Part shown: positions 19,121 to 28,181 of the stretch, piece by piece | Position numbering within the stretch: position 1 is the stretch's first letter | Layout of the letters: the number at the start of each line of letters is the position of its first letter | Virus record (IMG/VR): IMGVR_UViG_3300047334_000112 | Location: 1-41,911 of that record | Origin: a virus | Length of the DNA: 41,911 bases | Direction: 5' to 3' (one strand) | Position numbers and translations under genes: made by a program | Notes under the pieces: model-generated | Databases searched by the model: none | What the model was told of the DNA's origin: nothing | Seen by the model: the letters and a program-made list of their open reading frames with translations, nothing else

Positions 19121-21280
19121 GTGGCGATCAAGAACGCCAAGGTTTTCACCCATAGACCCATCGGCCTGTCTGACAGCCAGGACGGGTCGAACACCTTCAG
19201 CGGGGCCATGCTGGTGCTGCAGAACCTCGTGCCGTCGCCGACCACCAAGAGCGTATTCGTACCGCGGCCTGCCGCGCAGGGGATCGTGAATTTCGCGCCT
19301 TTCAACATGCCGACCGGGGTGACAGCGTTCACCATCGTCGGGTCGCGCATGTACGGGATGATCTCGACCAACCGCAACCCTGGCTATGACGAGCCCTTTT
19401 GCTACGACCTGAAAGCCGGCGCTTACATCCCCGTCAGCGGCGTTCTTCCCGGCAACGTGCCGGCTACGCAGCCGACGGTGGGTGATTGGACGCCGCCGAC
19501 CATCGTGGCGTTCCCCAGCCGCATCATCGTCACGCACCCTGGTTTTCCCGGCGGCGCGGGGCCGTACATCGGCTGGTTCGACATTTCGAGCTTTGTGGCG
19601 GGTGCGATCAGCGGCAACACCGTCGCTGGCTCGCCGGTCATCGCCAGCGTGCAGACGCCGACCGGCACGTCTGCGCCGATCCTGAGCGGCGTGCAGCCTG
19701 GTCAAGCGATCAGCGGGCCAGGGATACCCGCAGGCGCGACGGTGGTCTCCGCGGCGAACGGGACCTTTAGCGCGAACCTGACAGGCAACACCACCAACGC
19801 CAGTCCGATCGTCACAGGTCTCGCGAGCACCGCGGGGATCACCTACGGCATGAGCGTGGCGTCGCCCGCCTTCTCGGTGGACGCCTATGTGGTTTCGGTG
19901 AATAGCGGGACGCAGATCACTTTGTCGGAGAACGCCATTGAGACGGCGGCTTCGGTGGCGATTGACGTCTCGGGCGGCGGGTCGATCACGATCTCCGAGA
20001 ACGCCATAACGACTGCCAACGGCGTTGCCGTGGCGATTGAAGGCGGAACGCTGGCGGCGCCGCTCTGGGGCGCGGGGAACCTCAACACCTATCCCCTGTC
20101 GTCCGTGCCGGCGTGCGTCGGTCAGTTCAACGGGCGGGCCTATTACGGGGTTGGCAACTTCCTGGTCTTTTCCGATTCCCTGAACCCAACCCAGCTCACC
20201 AACGCCAATCAGGCGCTGACTCTGGGCGACAACCAGCCGATCACAGCCCTGGCGGGTCTGCCCTATACCAACACGGTGACGGGAGGCGTGGTCGCAGCGC
20301 TGATCGCGTTCAAGGGGACCGGCACCCAGTACCAGATTACCGGCGACGCCGACACCAGCAACCTTCAGCAGAACGCGATCACCGGCGGGGTCGGCACTCT
20401 GGCGCCCAGCACTATCTGCGCCACGCCGCTCGGCCTGGCCTATGTGGCGACCGACGGGCTTCGCGTCTTGGGTTTGACGGGCCAAGTGTCCGAGCCCATC
20501 GGCACTAACGGCCAAGGCGTCAACACGCCTTTGATCAACGCGCTCTATCCGTCGCGGATGTGCGCAGCCTATGGCCAGGACGTGATGCGGATCAGCCTGC
20601 AAAACCCCCTGGCCGCTGGTCAGCCCTTCCAAGAATATTGGTACGACTTCGACCTGAAGATCTGGACGGGGCCACACACCTTTGCGGCGAACGTGATTGG
20701 GTCTTATCCGATCGGCGGTGCAGGTGGCGGCTTCATCGCCGCGCCGGTTGCTGCGCCGGCCGCACTTTACCAGTCCGGTGTGATCCCTGTTGCGACGTCA
20801 ACCTACACCGAAAATAACGCGACGCTGTCTTGGAACTACACGACAACGCTGGGGCCGGACAACGCAGACATGGCCAACAATCAAGTGGTTGAATCGACGA
20901 TCATGCTGGCCCTTGGCGACCAAGATACGGTGCGCGTCAGAGCCTTCAACGAAGCGAACAAAACCCTCGATACGGTTTACATTGACGGCTACGTCCAGCA
21001 ACCTACGCTCTGGGGGGAGTTCCAGTGGGGTCGCGGCAATTATTATGGTGTAGGAACGGGTATGGGGGGATCGGTCTGGGGCGCCGTGAGCTGGGGGGCT
21101 TTTGACTGGGGTGTGGCGACTGGACCGTTCGTGCAATATCCTATAGACTGGACCGGCACCGTGGACTTCAAACAGATGTCCGTGGAAGTTCTCGGAACCT
21201 CTTCGCCGGGACAATCCATCGGGAACTTGTACATAAAGTATTCCCCGACGGGGTTCCTCACACAAGGGCCAGGAATATGA
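19121..21280 (+). CDS. Tail hub / nozzle protein (P22 gp10-like) with inserted repeats
   Basis: 719 residues from GTG 19121. It begins with the typical nozzle opening (SDSQDGSNTFSGAMLVLQNLVP) and contains beta-propeller-like repeats with FNGRAYYGVGNFLVFSDSLNPTQ, ALIAFKGTGTQYQITGDAD and LGLAYVATDGLRVLGLTG, then VRVRAFNEANKTLDTVYIDG and a Trp/Gly-rich end. This is the layout of podovirus tail hubs (P22 gp10, T7 tail tubular B). Residues about 163-300 are an insert of two related repeats, each with a G..ISGPGIPAGATVVS or GMSVASPAFSVDAYVVS core. The hub closes the channel and holds the fibres encoded next. Confidence 0.8.
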   Translation: MAIKNAKVFTHRPIGLSDSQDGSNTFSGAMLVLQNLVPSPTTKSVFVPRPAAQGIVNFAPFNMPTGVTAFTIVGSRMYGMISTNRNPGYDEPFCYDLKAGAYIPVSGVLPGNVPATQPTVGDWTPPTIVAFPSRIIVTHPGFPGGAGPYIGWFDISSFVAGAISGNTVAGSPVIASVQTPTGTSAPILSGVQPGQAISGPGIPAGATVVSAANGTFSANLTGNTTNASPIVTGLASTAGITYGMSVASPAFSVDAYVVSVNSGTQITLSENAIETAASVAIDVSGGGSITISENAITTANGVAVAIEGGTLAAPLWGAGNLNTYPLSSVPACVGQFNGRAYYGVGNFLVFSDSLNPTQLTNANQALTLGDNQPITALAGLPYTNTVTGGVVAALIAFKGTGTQYQITGDADTSNLQQNAITGGVGTLAPSTICATPLGLAYVATDGLRVLGLTGQVSEPIGTNGQGVNTPLINALYPSRMCAAYGQDVMRISLQNPLAAGQPFQEYWYDFDLKIWTGPHTFAANVIGSYPIGGAGGGFIAAPVAAPAALYQSGVIPVATSTYTENNATLSWNYTTTLGPDNADMANNQVVESTIMLALGDQDTVRVRAFNEANKTLDTVYIDGYVQQPTLWGEFQWGRGNYYGVGTGMGGSVWGAVSWGAFDWGVATGPFVQYPIDWTGTVDFKQMSVEVLGTSSPGQSIGNLYIKYSPTGFLTQGPGI

Positions 21281-21876
21281 AGAAGCTTTTTGCCCTTGCT
21301 GTACTATTGAGCGCCCTAACACGGCCTGCGTTTGCGGGGGTTTGCTCTTCTTATCCTTACGTGTTGAGCAATGGCCAGACCGCCGACGCCAATCAAGTGA
21401 TGGCGGATTTTAATTTAGTCAGGAATTGCTTTGTTAACAGCGGCGCGGCAAACGGCGCGAACAGCGACATCACGTCGCTGAACGGCCTTTTGACCCCACT
21501 ATCGATCGCCCAGGGCGGGACAGGGGGTACAGCAGGGACGGGCGGCCCGGCTGGGGGAGCCTTGGCCGGCACGTATCCTAATCCGACCCTGGCGTCTCAG
21601 GCTGCGCAAACCTTTATAGCCAACGGTTCGGGGTCCGCAGGTGTTCCGGTCGCTATCAGCGCCGCTGCGGCGGGCGCCTTGGTTTACCCAACGGTGTCGG
21701 CATCGATTCTGGGCGCGGCGAACACTTGGGGAGCGGCCCAGGCTTTTCCCTCGGGCGTGACCATTAATTCCGCGCCAGGGATGTACCTGACAAACGGCGG
21801 CGCGGCGTCTGTGACTTACGGGACGGCAGCCCCTGGCACGTTGGCCACTGGGGCCATCTACTTGCAGACAAACTGA
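21277..21876 (+). CDS. Tail fibre-like protein with Sec signal peptide, 199 aa
   Basis: ATG 21277 overlaps the hub gene's stop. The N-terminus MKKLFALAVLLSALTRPAFA is a complete signal peptide (Lys-Lys, hydrophobic core, AFA cleavage site). Then comes a YPYVLSNGQTADANQVMADF motif, shared with the gene at 22367, and a fibre-type IAQGGTGGTAG ... GTYPNPTLAS collagen-like or trimerisation segment. The mature part has two cysteines. Fibre motifs and location next to the hub indicate a receptor-binding accessory; export by Sec is unexpected for a virion protein made in the cytoplasm. Confidence 0.75.
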   Translation: MKKLFALAVLLSALTRPAFAGVCSSYPYVLSNGQTADANQVMADFNLVRNCFVNSGAANGANSDITSLNGLLTPLSIAQGGTGGTAGTGGPAGGALAGTYPNPTLASQAAQTFIANGSGSAGVPVAISAAAAGALVYPTVSASILGAANTWGAAQAFPSGVTINSAPGMYLTNGGAASVTYGTAAPGTLATGAIYLQTN

Positions 21877-22367
21877 TGCGCTGGCTCCTGGCACTGCTGT
21901 GGCTGCTGGCGGGGCCGTGCTGCGCCCAAGTCGTCAGCATTGGTGAGAGCGGCACGAACCACGTCGTCAAGGAGATTTACGTCGGTGAGGGCGGTACAAA
22001 CCACACCGTCATAAGCGGTTACATCGGCACTGTTGCAGGCAACAAGCTCTTCTTTTCGGCTTTGACAGTGGCGGCGTCGCCGACGTCTGTTTCCGGCGCG
22101 CGGGCAACCCCGGGCACGGCCGTGTCGAACTCCTCGACGGCTACGGCTTCAGGCGGTCTCGGCAGCTACACCTACTCGTGGACGGACGAGGGCGCTGCAG
22201 CAATCACGAACCCCACCGCGGCAATAACCACTTTCAGTGCCGCCGTATCTTGTAGCAACACGGTCGTTTCGGACAATGCCACAGTGACGGCGACAGACAC
22301 CTCGACGGGAATCACGGCTCGTGCAAGCGTGTCTGTGATGCTCAGTTTCACCGGGACGCCTTGCTGA
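21876..22367 (+). CDS. Exported protein with Ig/PKD-like domain, 163 aa
   Basis: ATG 21876 overlaps the previous stop by one base. Signal peptide MRWLLALLWLLAGPCCA precedes QVVSIG; the C-C-A end suggests signal peptidase I, and a lipobox is not clear. The mature protein has two GESGTNH/GEGGTNH repeats, then an Ig-like sandwich (ATASGGLGSYTYSWTDEG ... ITTFSAAVSCSNTVVSDNAT) of PKD type, ending TGTPC. Two mature cysteines could close the domain. Likely an adhesin or fibre accessory acting outside the inner membrane. Confidence 0.7.
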   Translation: MRWLLALLWLLAGPCCAQVVSIGESGTNHVVKEIYVGEGGTNHTVISGYIGTVAGNKLFFSALTVAASPTSVSGARATPGTAVSNSSTATASGGLGSYTYSWTDEGAAAITNPTAAITTFSAAVSCSNTVVSDNATVTATDTSTGITARASVSVMLSFTGTPC

Positions 22368-22612
22368 TGGCGGAGCTACCTTACCCTGATCTAGCCAATG
22401 GTCAGCCAGCTGATGTGACTCAGCTTTTGGCAAACTTCAACTTCTTGTTGGGCTTGATCGTAGGAATCTCAAATGGTTTTGCTTTAGTATCGGCGCTACC
22501 AGAAACTGGTTCTGTCGGAGAGACTGTTTTGTTAGAGGATGGCACCGCTCCCGGAACCCCATATTTTTACGGGAGGGACGACGCATGGCACGCTTTTTTC
22601 TTGGCTTCTTAG
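22367..22612 (+). CDS. Short tail fibre-like protein, 81 aa
   Basis: ATG 22367 overlaps the previous stop (TGATG). The product begins MAELPYPDLANGQPADVTQL; the YPxLxNGQxADxxQxxANFN block is the same as in the exported protein at 21277, but here there is no signal peptide and no cysteine. The end (YFYGRDDAWHAFFLAS) overlaps the start of the large fibre gene by 28 bases. It may be the cytoplasmic, virion-bound partner of the exported set, or an adaptor joining fibre to hub. Confidence 0.65.
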   Translation: MAELPYPDLANGQPADVTQLLANFNFLLGLIVGISNGFALVSALPETGSVGETVLLEDGTAPGTPYFYGRDDAWHAFFLAS

Positions 22613-25600
22613 TTACTGCGCTTCTGTTTGGCGGGGCGGCGCGCGCCCAGTCGATCCCAAATCTCCCGATCGCTGGATCGGTTTCAAACACGGATCCGCT
22701 TGCCGTCTGGCACGCTGGTGGCACGAAGCAAGCGACAGCCGCTCAAATAGTTTCTGGAGGCCTTGGAACGGCGCCTGGGGCGTTCGGCTTGAACATCTTG
22801 GCATCGACCACTCAAAGCGGCGCGCAATCCCTTTTAGGCCTTGGCTCGGCCGCTTATCAGCCTGCCACGGCGTTCGACGTTAGCGGCGCGGCTGCGGGGG
22901 CCCAAGCCGCAAGTTTGCAGAAGTCCAACAACCTCAGCGACCTCGCATCTGCTGCCGCAGCGCGCATCAACCTTGGTCTTGGGTCCGCAGCGACACAGCC
23001 TGCCACGGCGTTTGATGCGGCAGGCGCGGCATCGACAGCGCAAGTCGCTGCGGAAACCTTTGCGTCCAATTCTGGCAACCAAGCCATCGGAACGCTACCG
23101 AGCGGCAGATTGTCTGGGAGCTATTTGGGGATCACCAACCTCGGGACGATCTCTATGGGCGGCCCTCTGACGCTTTTTGCCGACGCAGCGCAACCCCTAC
23201 AGCCCGTATCGTTGGAGCAGCTCAACAGCCTTGTGGTGAACAAATACACTGCTAGCGCAGTCGCTACCTCAAATGTCAGTTTAACATCTGCGCCCGCCAC
23301 TATTGACGGCTATACCCTTACTGCCGGCCAGTGTGTGCTACTCACAAACCAAACATCTTCGGTGAATAACGGCCTTTGGGTTTATCCGGGGTCGGGATCA
23401 GCGTTCACCACAAGATGCTCGGGCGCCACCGTCTACTCGGGACTTTACGGCTCGGCTGTGCTAATTTTGAACGGCACAGCGTTTACCGGTACGACTTGGT
23501 CATCGACGTCTCCTGCTAGCGGAACTATAGGAACAACGCCTATAACGTTTGTCCAGACAGGACTCCCTGGCGGCGTTACGGCGGGGGTCGGAATAACTGT
23601 TTCGGGCAATTCGGTGGCCCTGTCCAATACCGGCGTGACGGCAGGAACTTATGGCTCGGCGACTCAAGCTGCCGCCCCGACCGTCAACGCCCAGGGCCAA
23701 ATCACAGGGATAGCGACATACACCGTCACGCCAGCCATCGGATCAATCACTGGACTTGCCACGGGCGTCGCGGCGGCGCTGGCCGTCGCGCCGAACACCA
23801 ACGGAGGATTTGCCGGCTCATATATGCCCACGTTCTCGGGAACGGCTACATTTGCCGGTTTAATTTCATCAAGTTCTGTTACTCCGTTTCAGATCACAGG
23901 TACGGGATCGGCTGGAACCGTAACAATCCAAGGCTACGGCGGAGACACTGTCGAAACTATAACAAGAAACGGTACAAATAATTACAATTTAGCATGGAAT
24001 GGCACCGGTTTTTATACCGGAAGCATAACGTCTAGTGCCGATATTTTAGCAATTGGAGGAAATATAACCTCCACTAACCCCACCGGGGCGGCAAACGTTT
24101 ATGCATCCGGCGCAAGCGGATACACAAGTGGTTTTGGCCTGTGCACTTATGGAGCCCAGTGCCGATGGAACATGGGGCTGGACACAAGCGGTAATTATAA
24201 CATTTACGCCTTCAACTCCAGCGGGGCCTATCTAGGCGACTGGCTGTCAATCAATAACGCCACCGGGGCTGTGACGATCCAAGGGGATGCGGCAGTTGGA
24301 AACCTTGCGGACTTAACCGCAGGGTTCGGCGCTGGCGGCTTAACGGCGGCGTTTTTACGCGGTGGACAACAAATACTTATCGATACACTGTCTCCGTCAA
24401 TAGTAAATAGTTGTGTAAGCGCAACGAGTTCCTGCTCTTACAACGGGAGTTATTCAACCACTGGCCCACTTATTGAATATTGCTCCGCTTCTAACTGCCC
24501 GTTCGACAGCAATGGCACCCATATGTACGCGCAAGACGTTCAATTTTTAACCACAAATCGCCCTTCTTCCGGAGCAACTGGCGCACAAGAGGTGGCGCTT
24601 GCAATCGGAATGTATAGCGTTACTGGAGCGGATGGGCCTACTTCAGGAAACATAAACAACGGAAAAACAGCTCTTTCTATTTCACACGAAGCAATGCCTG
24701 GATCGGGGGCTACGTGGGCAATGACATCCGAAATGGAAATGAAGCGCTCTAGTAGCAGCCCTTACGGGGCAATTAATGCTGAATTCGACTTAAATAATAG
24801 TCAAGCGAATTGTGGGATAGGCGTGGGATGTAACTCATTTAATGTCTGGATTGCCGGAGCTTCGGCTTATACAAATTCAGTCGGATTGTACGTTCACGGA
24901 ATATCTACTACCGGAGGATATGAATCCCATATAGGTGTTTTGATTGATGGGGCGCAAACAGCTCAAGACTCCGGACTTCAAGAGAACACGTCTGCCAGCG
25001 TTGGCATAACAGAAAGTGGAGCACACAACACTGCCATAAACGAAATATCCACATCCACAAACGGTATTATTATTGGAGGTACAAAGTCGTCTTCTTTATT
25101 GTTAATAAACGGAACGTCGTCTTCAGGATACAGCATAAACGATTCTTCAACTTCCACCAGATCTTTGTATATACACGGAACTCATACTTATGGGATCGAC
25201 TTATCTCAGGACTCGTCCTCTTTGGGGATAACAATGCATACGGGGCAGTCTTTATGCTTTAGCGGCACAAGTGATTGTGCACAAGACGTGAGTGGAGTTT
25301 TACAGTTTAATCAAGCTCTGTCTGTCACAGGATTATCAAGCGGGGCTGGAAACGACCCGCTTTGCTGGACAACTAGTTCAGGACTTGTAACTTACGGTAC
25401 ATCGTCTTGTACAGTGTCCGATGCCCGCAAAAAACATGATTGGACGCCGGGAAACGTTCCGGGCATTGAAGCGGTCATGAAAATGACACCAGGGTCTTAT
25501 GTCTTAAACGACGATCCTCACCATATCGGGCAACAGGTGGGTATGCTTGCCCAGGACGTCGCCAAGATTGATCCGCGCTTAGTAACATACTACTATGACG

Positions 25601-25764
25601 GCCCTGACAAGGGTACTCCTTCTGGCATTCGCTACGAACAGCTTGCCGGCTCCGTATTAGTGAAGGGCGAGCAAGACCTTCAGCACGAGATTGACATACT
25701 AAAAGCTGAAGTTTTAGTACTTCAGCTTGCCCTTGGGGGCAGAGCGTCACTAACCTTAAACTAG
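22585..25764 (+). CDS. Large tail fibre/spike with signal peptide and S74 chaperone domain
   Basis: 1059 residues; ATG 22585 has GGAGGG upstream. Signal peptide MARFFLGFLVTALLFGGAARA, then fibre repeats (LGLGSAAYQPATAFD, LGLGSAATQPATAFD), a beta-rich shaft, and a C-terminal peptidase S74 intramolecular chaperone from Ser945-Asp946 (SDARKKHDWTPGN ... GQQVGMLAQDV). S74 domains trimerise the fibre and cut themselves off. Fourteen cysteines occur, mostly in close pairs, all upstream of the chaperone. DNA from about 23860 to 25330 is clearly richer in A and T than its surroundings, suggesting an acquired receptor-binding part. Main host-recognition protein. Confidence 0.88.
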   Translation: MARFFLGFLVTALLFGGAARAQSIPNLPIAGSVSNTDPLAVWHAGGTKQATAAQIVSGGLGTAPGAFGLNILASTTQSGAQSLLGLGSAAYQPATAFDVSGAAAGAQAASLQKSNNLSDLASAAAARINLGLGSAATQPATAFDAAGAASTAQVAAETFASNSGNQAIGTLPSGRLSGSYLGITNLGTISMGGPLTLFADAAQPLQPVSLEQLNSLVVNKYTASAVATSNVSLTSAPATIDGYTLTAGQCVLLTNQTSSVNNGLWVYPGSGSAFTTRCSGATVYSGLYGSAVLILNGTAFTGTTWSSTSPASGTIGTTPITFVQTGLPGGVTAGVGITVSGNSVALSNTGVTAGTYGSATQAAAPTVNAQGQITGIATYTVTPAIGSITGLATGVAAALAVAPNTNGGFAGSYMPTFSGTATFAGLISSSSVTPFQITGTGSAGTVTIQGYGGDTVETITRNGTNNYNLAWNGTGFYTGSITSSADILAIGGNITSTNPTGAANVYASGASGYTSGFGLCTYGAQCRWNMGLDTSGNYNIYAFNSSGAYLGDWLSINNATGAVTIQGDAAVGNLADLTAGFGAGGLTAAFLRGGQQILIDTLSPSIVNSCVSATSSCSYNGSYSTTGPLIEYCSASNCPFDSNGTHMYAQDVQFLTTNRPSSGATGAQEVALAIGMYSVTGADGPTSGNINNGKTALSISHEAMPGSGATWAMTSEMEMKRSSSSPYGAINAEFDLNNSQANCGIGVGCNSFNVWIAGASAYTNSVGLYVHGISTTGGYESHIGVLIDGAQTAQDSGLQENTSASVGITESGAHNTAINEISTSTNGIIIGGTKSSSLLLINGTSSSGYSINDSSTSTRSLYIHGTHTYGIDLSQDSSSLGITMHTGQSLCFSGTSDCAQDVSGVLQFNQALSVTGLSSGAGNDPLCWTTSSGLVTYGTSSCTVSDARKKHDWTPGNVPGIEAVMKMTPGSYVLNDDPHHIGQQVGMLAQDVAKIDPRLVTYYYDGPDKGTPSGIRYEQLAGSVLVKGEQDLQHEIDILKAEVLVLQLALGGRASLTLN

Positions 25765-25774
25765 GAAAAACTCT

Positions 25775-26035
25775 ATGATTGCTTCTCTCATTGCAGCCGC
25801 CGCTATTGCCTCCGTCCCTCAAACCACGGCGCCACCCGCCACCCCGGCGCCCATCACGGCTCAGACGGAGATCACCGTCACCTTGCCCATTGGCGTGCTT
25901 GAGGCCGCCAAGCAGGCGCTCCATAAGGCGTACACGGGCGCCGAGGCCGATCCGGTGATTGAACTGATTACGAAACAGGAGCAGGATGCCGTGGCAAAGT
26001 TACAGGCGGCGGCCAAAACGGACAAGAAGCCTTAG
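25775..26035 (+). CDS. Small protein with hydrophobic N-terminus, 86 aa
   Basis: ATG 25775, ten bases after the fibre stop, with AGGA just upstream. MIASLIAAAAIASVPQTTA is hydrophobic but lacks basic residues, so it is a weak signal peptide or anchor. The rest is a Pro/Thr-rich linker (APPATPAPITAQTE) and a helical charged end (LEAAKQALHKAYTG ... KLQAAAKTDKKP). It contains no cysteine. It sits within the block of exported proteins and may be a periplasmic helper; a spanin-like role is conceivable but not shown. Confidence 0.55.
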   Translation: MIASLIAAAAIASVPQTTAPPATPAPITAQTEITVTLPIGVLEAAKQALHKAYTGAEADPVIELITKQEQDAVAKLQAAAKTDKKP

Positions 26036-26044
26036 GAGAGCAGC

Positions 26045-26530
26045 ATGAAGCGCATTCTGGTAGCCTTGGCGCTGTTGCTTTCGCCTTTAGCGGCGCACGC
26101 CCAGAACTTTGGCGCCGTAGTGGTTCCCGCTTGCGGTACGCCAAACAACGCCCCTGTCGTGGGCAGTCCCTACTCCCTGACCCAGGATCCTACGCTTAGG
26201 CTGTGCGATAGCGGGCCGAGCAATAACACGGCGAACAGTCCTTACTATATTGTCGGAAAGCAAGAATCCTTTGCGCTGGTTACAAACAACGTGGCCAGCG
26301 GAGCGGTTACCGTCACGGGAGGCGATTACGTCTTAAGCCAAGTTTGCTCTGGTTACGGGACTTTGGTTCTTCAAGGTTTAGATGCCAGCGGCGCTTATGA
26401 AAACTTAATATCAAAGACCGCGACTGATTCCGTTGGAGGCACCGGAGTAACCCTCGCCGGAAATGCCGTGGTGCGAGTTCTCCTCACAGGCACGACCGGC
26501 TGTGTGGCCACCTTGACGCGGGTTCCTTGA
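26045..26530 (+). CDS. Exported beta-rich protein, 161 aa
   Basis: ATG 26045 with AGGAGAG upstream. Signal peptide MKRILVALALLLSPLAAHA before QNFGAV is complete (Lys-Arg, hydrophobic core, AHA site). The mature protein is Gly/Thr/Val-rich, probably a jelly-roll or beta-sandwich (VTGGDYVLSQVCSGYGTLVL), with four cysteines at spread positions. The sequence resembles beta-sandwich domains appended to tail fibres. Together with its neighbours it suggests a periplasmic or surface complex. Confidence 0.65.
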   Translation: MKRILVALALLLSPLAAHAQNFGAVVVPACGTPNNAPVVGSPYSLTQDPTLRLCDSGPSNNTANSPYYIVGKQESFALVTNNVASGAVTVTGGDYVLSQVCSGYGTLVLQGLDASGAYENLISKTATDSVGGTGVTLAGNAVVRVLLTGTTGCVATLTRVP

Positions 26531-26533
26531 GCC

Positions 26534-28180
26534 ATGAAGCGCTTTTTCAAAGTCCTCGGGCTGTCCCTGGCTTTAGCTTCTCAGTTTTTTGGCGCCCTCG
26601 CTGAGGCCCAAACAAAGCACAGGTATTTCACTGCCGTCGCAGTAAACGGGGGGCAGTCAGCTACAAACGGGGCTAACTTAACCCGTTACATGTTGGCCGG
26701 AACCCGCTTAAGAATTCTTGATGCACAGTTCAACGTGTCATCCCAATACGTATATGCGGCGAGCAATATTATTGTCGGAACGCCGAACTGGACGTGCCAC
26801 AACCCGCGACTTCTATTAACCAACTGGCAAATTTCATCTTCCGGCACAATCAACAATCCGGGAAACGCGATTAACATCGAGAAGCTCGCGTTTTGGAATT
26901 CGGCGGGCACGGTCACGACGCCGATCACCATCCAAGGGTCTCGCGCTTATACAATCCCTAACGGCGGCCAGGTCTGGACAGACCCTGCGCCTGTCGATTT
27001 GACCGCGAACAGCACCTACAACATTCGTGAAGCCTACAATGTCGCGGTTGGCGGCAATCGCGTCGGGAGTTCAGTTCCGCCGATACCCGGCGAGGGCTTC
27101 GTCGTCAGTTCAAGCGATCGGTCCAGCTATGTCGATACGTTCACGGCGATGGGGCCGAGCTTGGGCGTGGGCAACGCGTTCTACATGCCGATCGCCATGG
27201 CTTGCCAAGGCTGGGATGGATCGCCGGTCATTTGGATGCTGGGCGACAGCATCGGTGACTATCTTCAGGTCAACGCCACCTTGGCGGACAGCAGAGGCAA
27301 TCGCTCGTGGGTCGAGGACATGCTCGACGACTCAGGGCGTCGCCTCGCTTACAGCAATTGGAGCCGAGTAAGCGCTACCCCAGCGTGGTACTATGGGTCG
27401 CAGTTTCTGGCTAACGCTATCGCGGCGTTCTCGGCCCTAGGGTCTCAGCCCCCTTTCACGGCGGTTCTCAACGAAACCGTCGTCAACTCGATCCAGGGCA
27501 AGGGCGTGAGTGGTACGGAGGCGCAGCTTACCGCGCTTCAAGCTGCAATGCAGGCAAATTGGCCCGGGACCGCCTTTTATCAGACGCTTTCGACGACCTA
27601 TACCTCATCAACCGACGGGTGGACCACAACCACGAACCAGACGCCAAACAATGGCTTTACTGTCGGGGGAACGAGAGACCAAGTCAACGCTTGGATTGAG
27701 GCGAATACCGCGTTCACCGCCTACATTGATCCAACGCCTGTATTGGAGGCCAACAACGTTTGGCTTGTTCCCAACTATTCAACTACATTGGCGGGCGGCA
27801 CAGCTGTTGGCAACGCCATTCCGGCCAACTATTATTACACCTCGGCCAGCGTTTCAAACGCTTTATACCTCAATGCCTGTCCTCCCATTGGTACTTTTCT
27901 AGTCTTTGAACCGGGCACATCAAATCAAGACTACAATACAGGTGCCGGATATGGCATCGTCAGCGAAGTTAACAACGGAACAAACTGTTTTGTAACGCTT
28001 GGTCCCGCCACTAATCAACAAATCGGCTGGCTCAATTCCTCACCTATCGCCAAAGCCCACGCATTGAATGTTACGGTGACCAGTTCTGACAGCATAGACG
28101 GTCTGCACCCGACATATGCCAACACACAGGCCGCCGCTGCTTACGCGATTTCGACGCAGAAACCTAAGATATCTAAATAG
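26534..28180 (+). CDS. Exported SGNH/GDSL-type esterase
   Basis: 548 residues, ATG three bases after the previous stop codon. Signal peptide MKRFFKVLGLSLALASQF...ALAEA before QTKHR. Residues about 30-215 form a beta-rich domain. The SGNH block I is WMLGDSIGDYL (Asp238, Ser239), VLNETVVNS may be the block III Asn region, and block V is DGLHPTYANT (Asp522, His525), giving a Ser-Asp-His triad. SGNH enzymes in phage tails remove O-acetyl groups from capsule or LPS sugars. Four cysteines occur. Unlike usual tail esterases it has an export signal, so it may act on newly made surface polysaccharide from inside the cell. Confidence 0.78.
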   Translation: MKRFFKVLGLSLALASQFFGALAEAQTKHRYFTAVAVNGGQSATNGANLTRYMLAGTRLRILDAQFNVSSQYVYAASNIIVGTPNWTCHNPRLLLTNWQISSSGTINNPGNAINIEKLAFWNSAGTVTTPITIQGSRAYTIPNGGQVWTDPAPVDLTANSTYNIREAYNVAVGGNRVGSSVPPIPGEGFVVSSSDRSSYVDTFTAMGPSLGVGNAFYMPIAMACQGWDGSPVIWMLGDSIGDYLQVNATLADSRGNRSWVEDMLDDSGRRLAYSNWSRVSATPAWYYGSQFLANAIAAFSALGSQPPFTAVLNETVVNSIQGKGVSGTEAQLTALQAAMQANWPGTAFYQTLSTTYTSSTDGWTTTTNQTPNNGFTVGGTRDQVNAWIEANTAFTAYIDPTPVLEANNVWLVPNYSTTLAGGTAVGNAIPANYYYTSASVSNALYLNACPPIGTFLVFEPGTSNQDYNTGAGYGIVSEVNNGTNCFVTLGPATNQQIGWLNSSPIAKAHALNVTVTSSDSIDGLHPTYANTQAAAAYAISTQKPKISK

Positions 28181-28181
28181 G

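Noticed and set aside
19088-20677. Long minus-strand open frame opposite the tail hub gene
   Set aside because: Arg/His/Gly-rich shadow typical of GC-rich coding DNA; no motif and it contradicts the clear hub protein.
21876-21930. Lipoprotein signal on the 163-residue protein (Cys-Cys near the cleavage site)
   Set aside because: The residue before the first Cys is Pro and the expected lipobox pattern is not met; a signal peptidase I site after CCA fits better.
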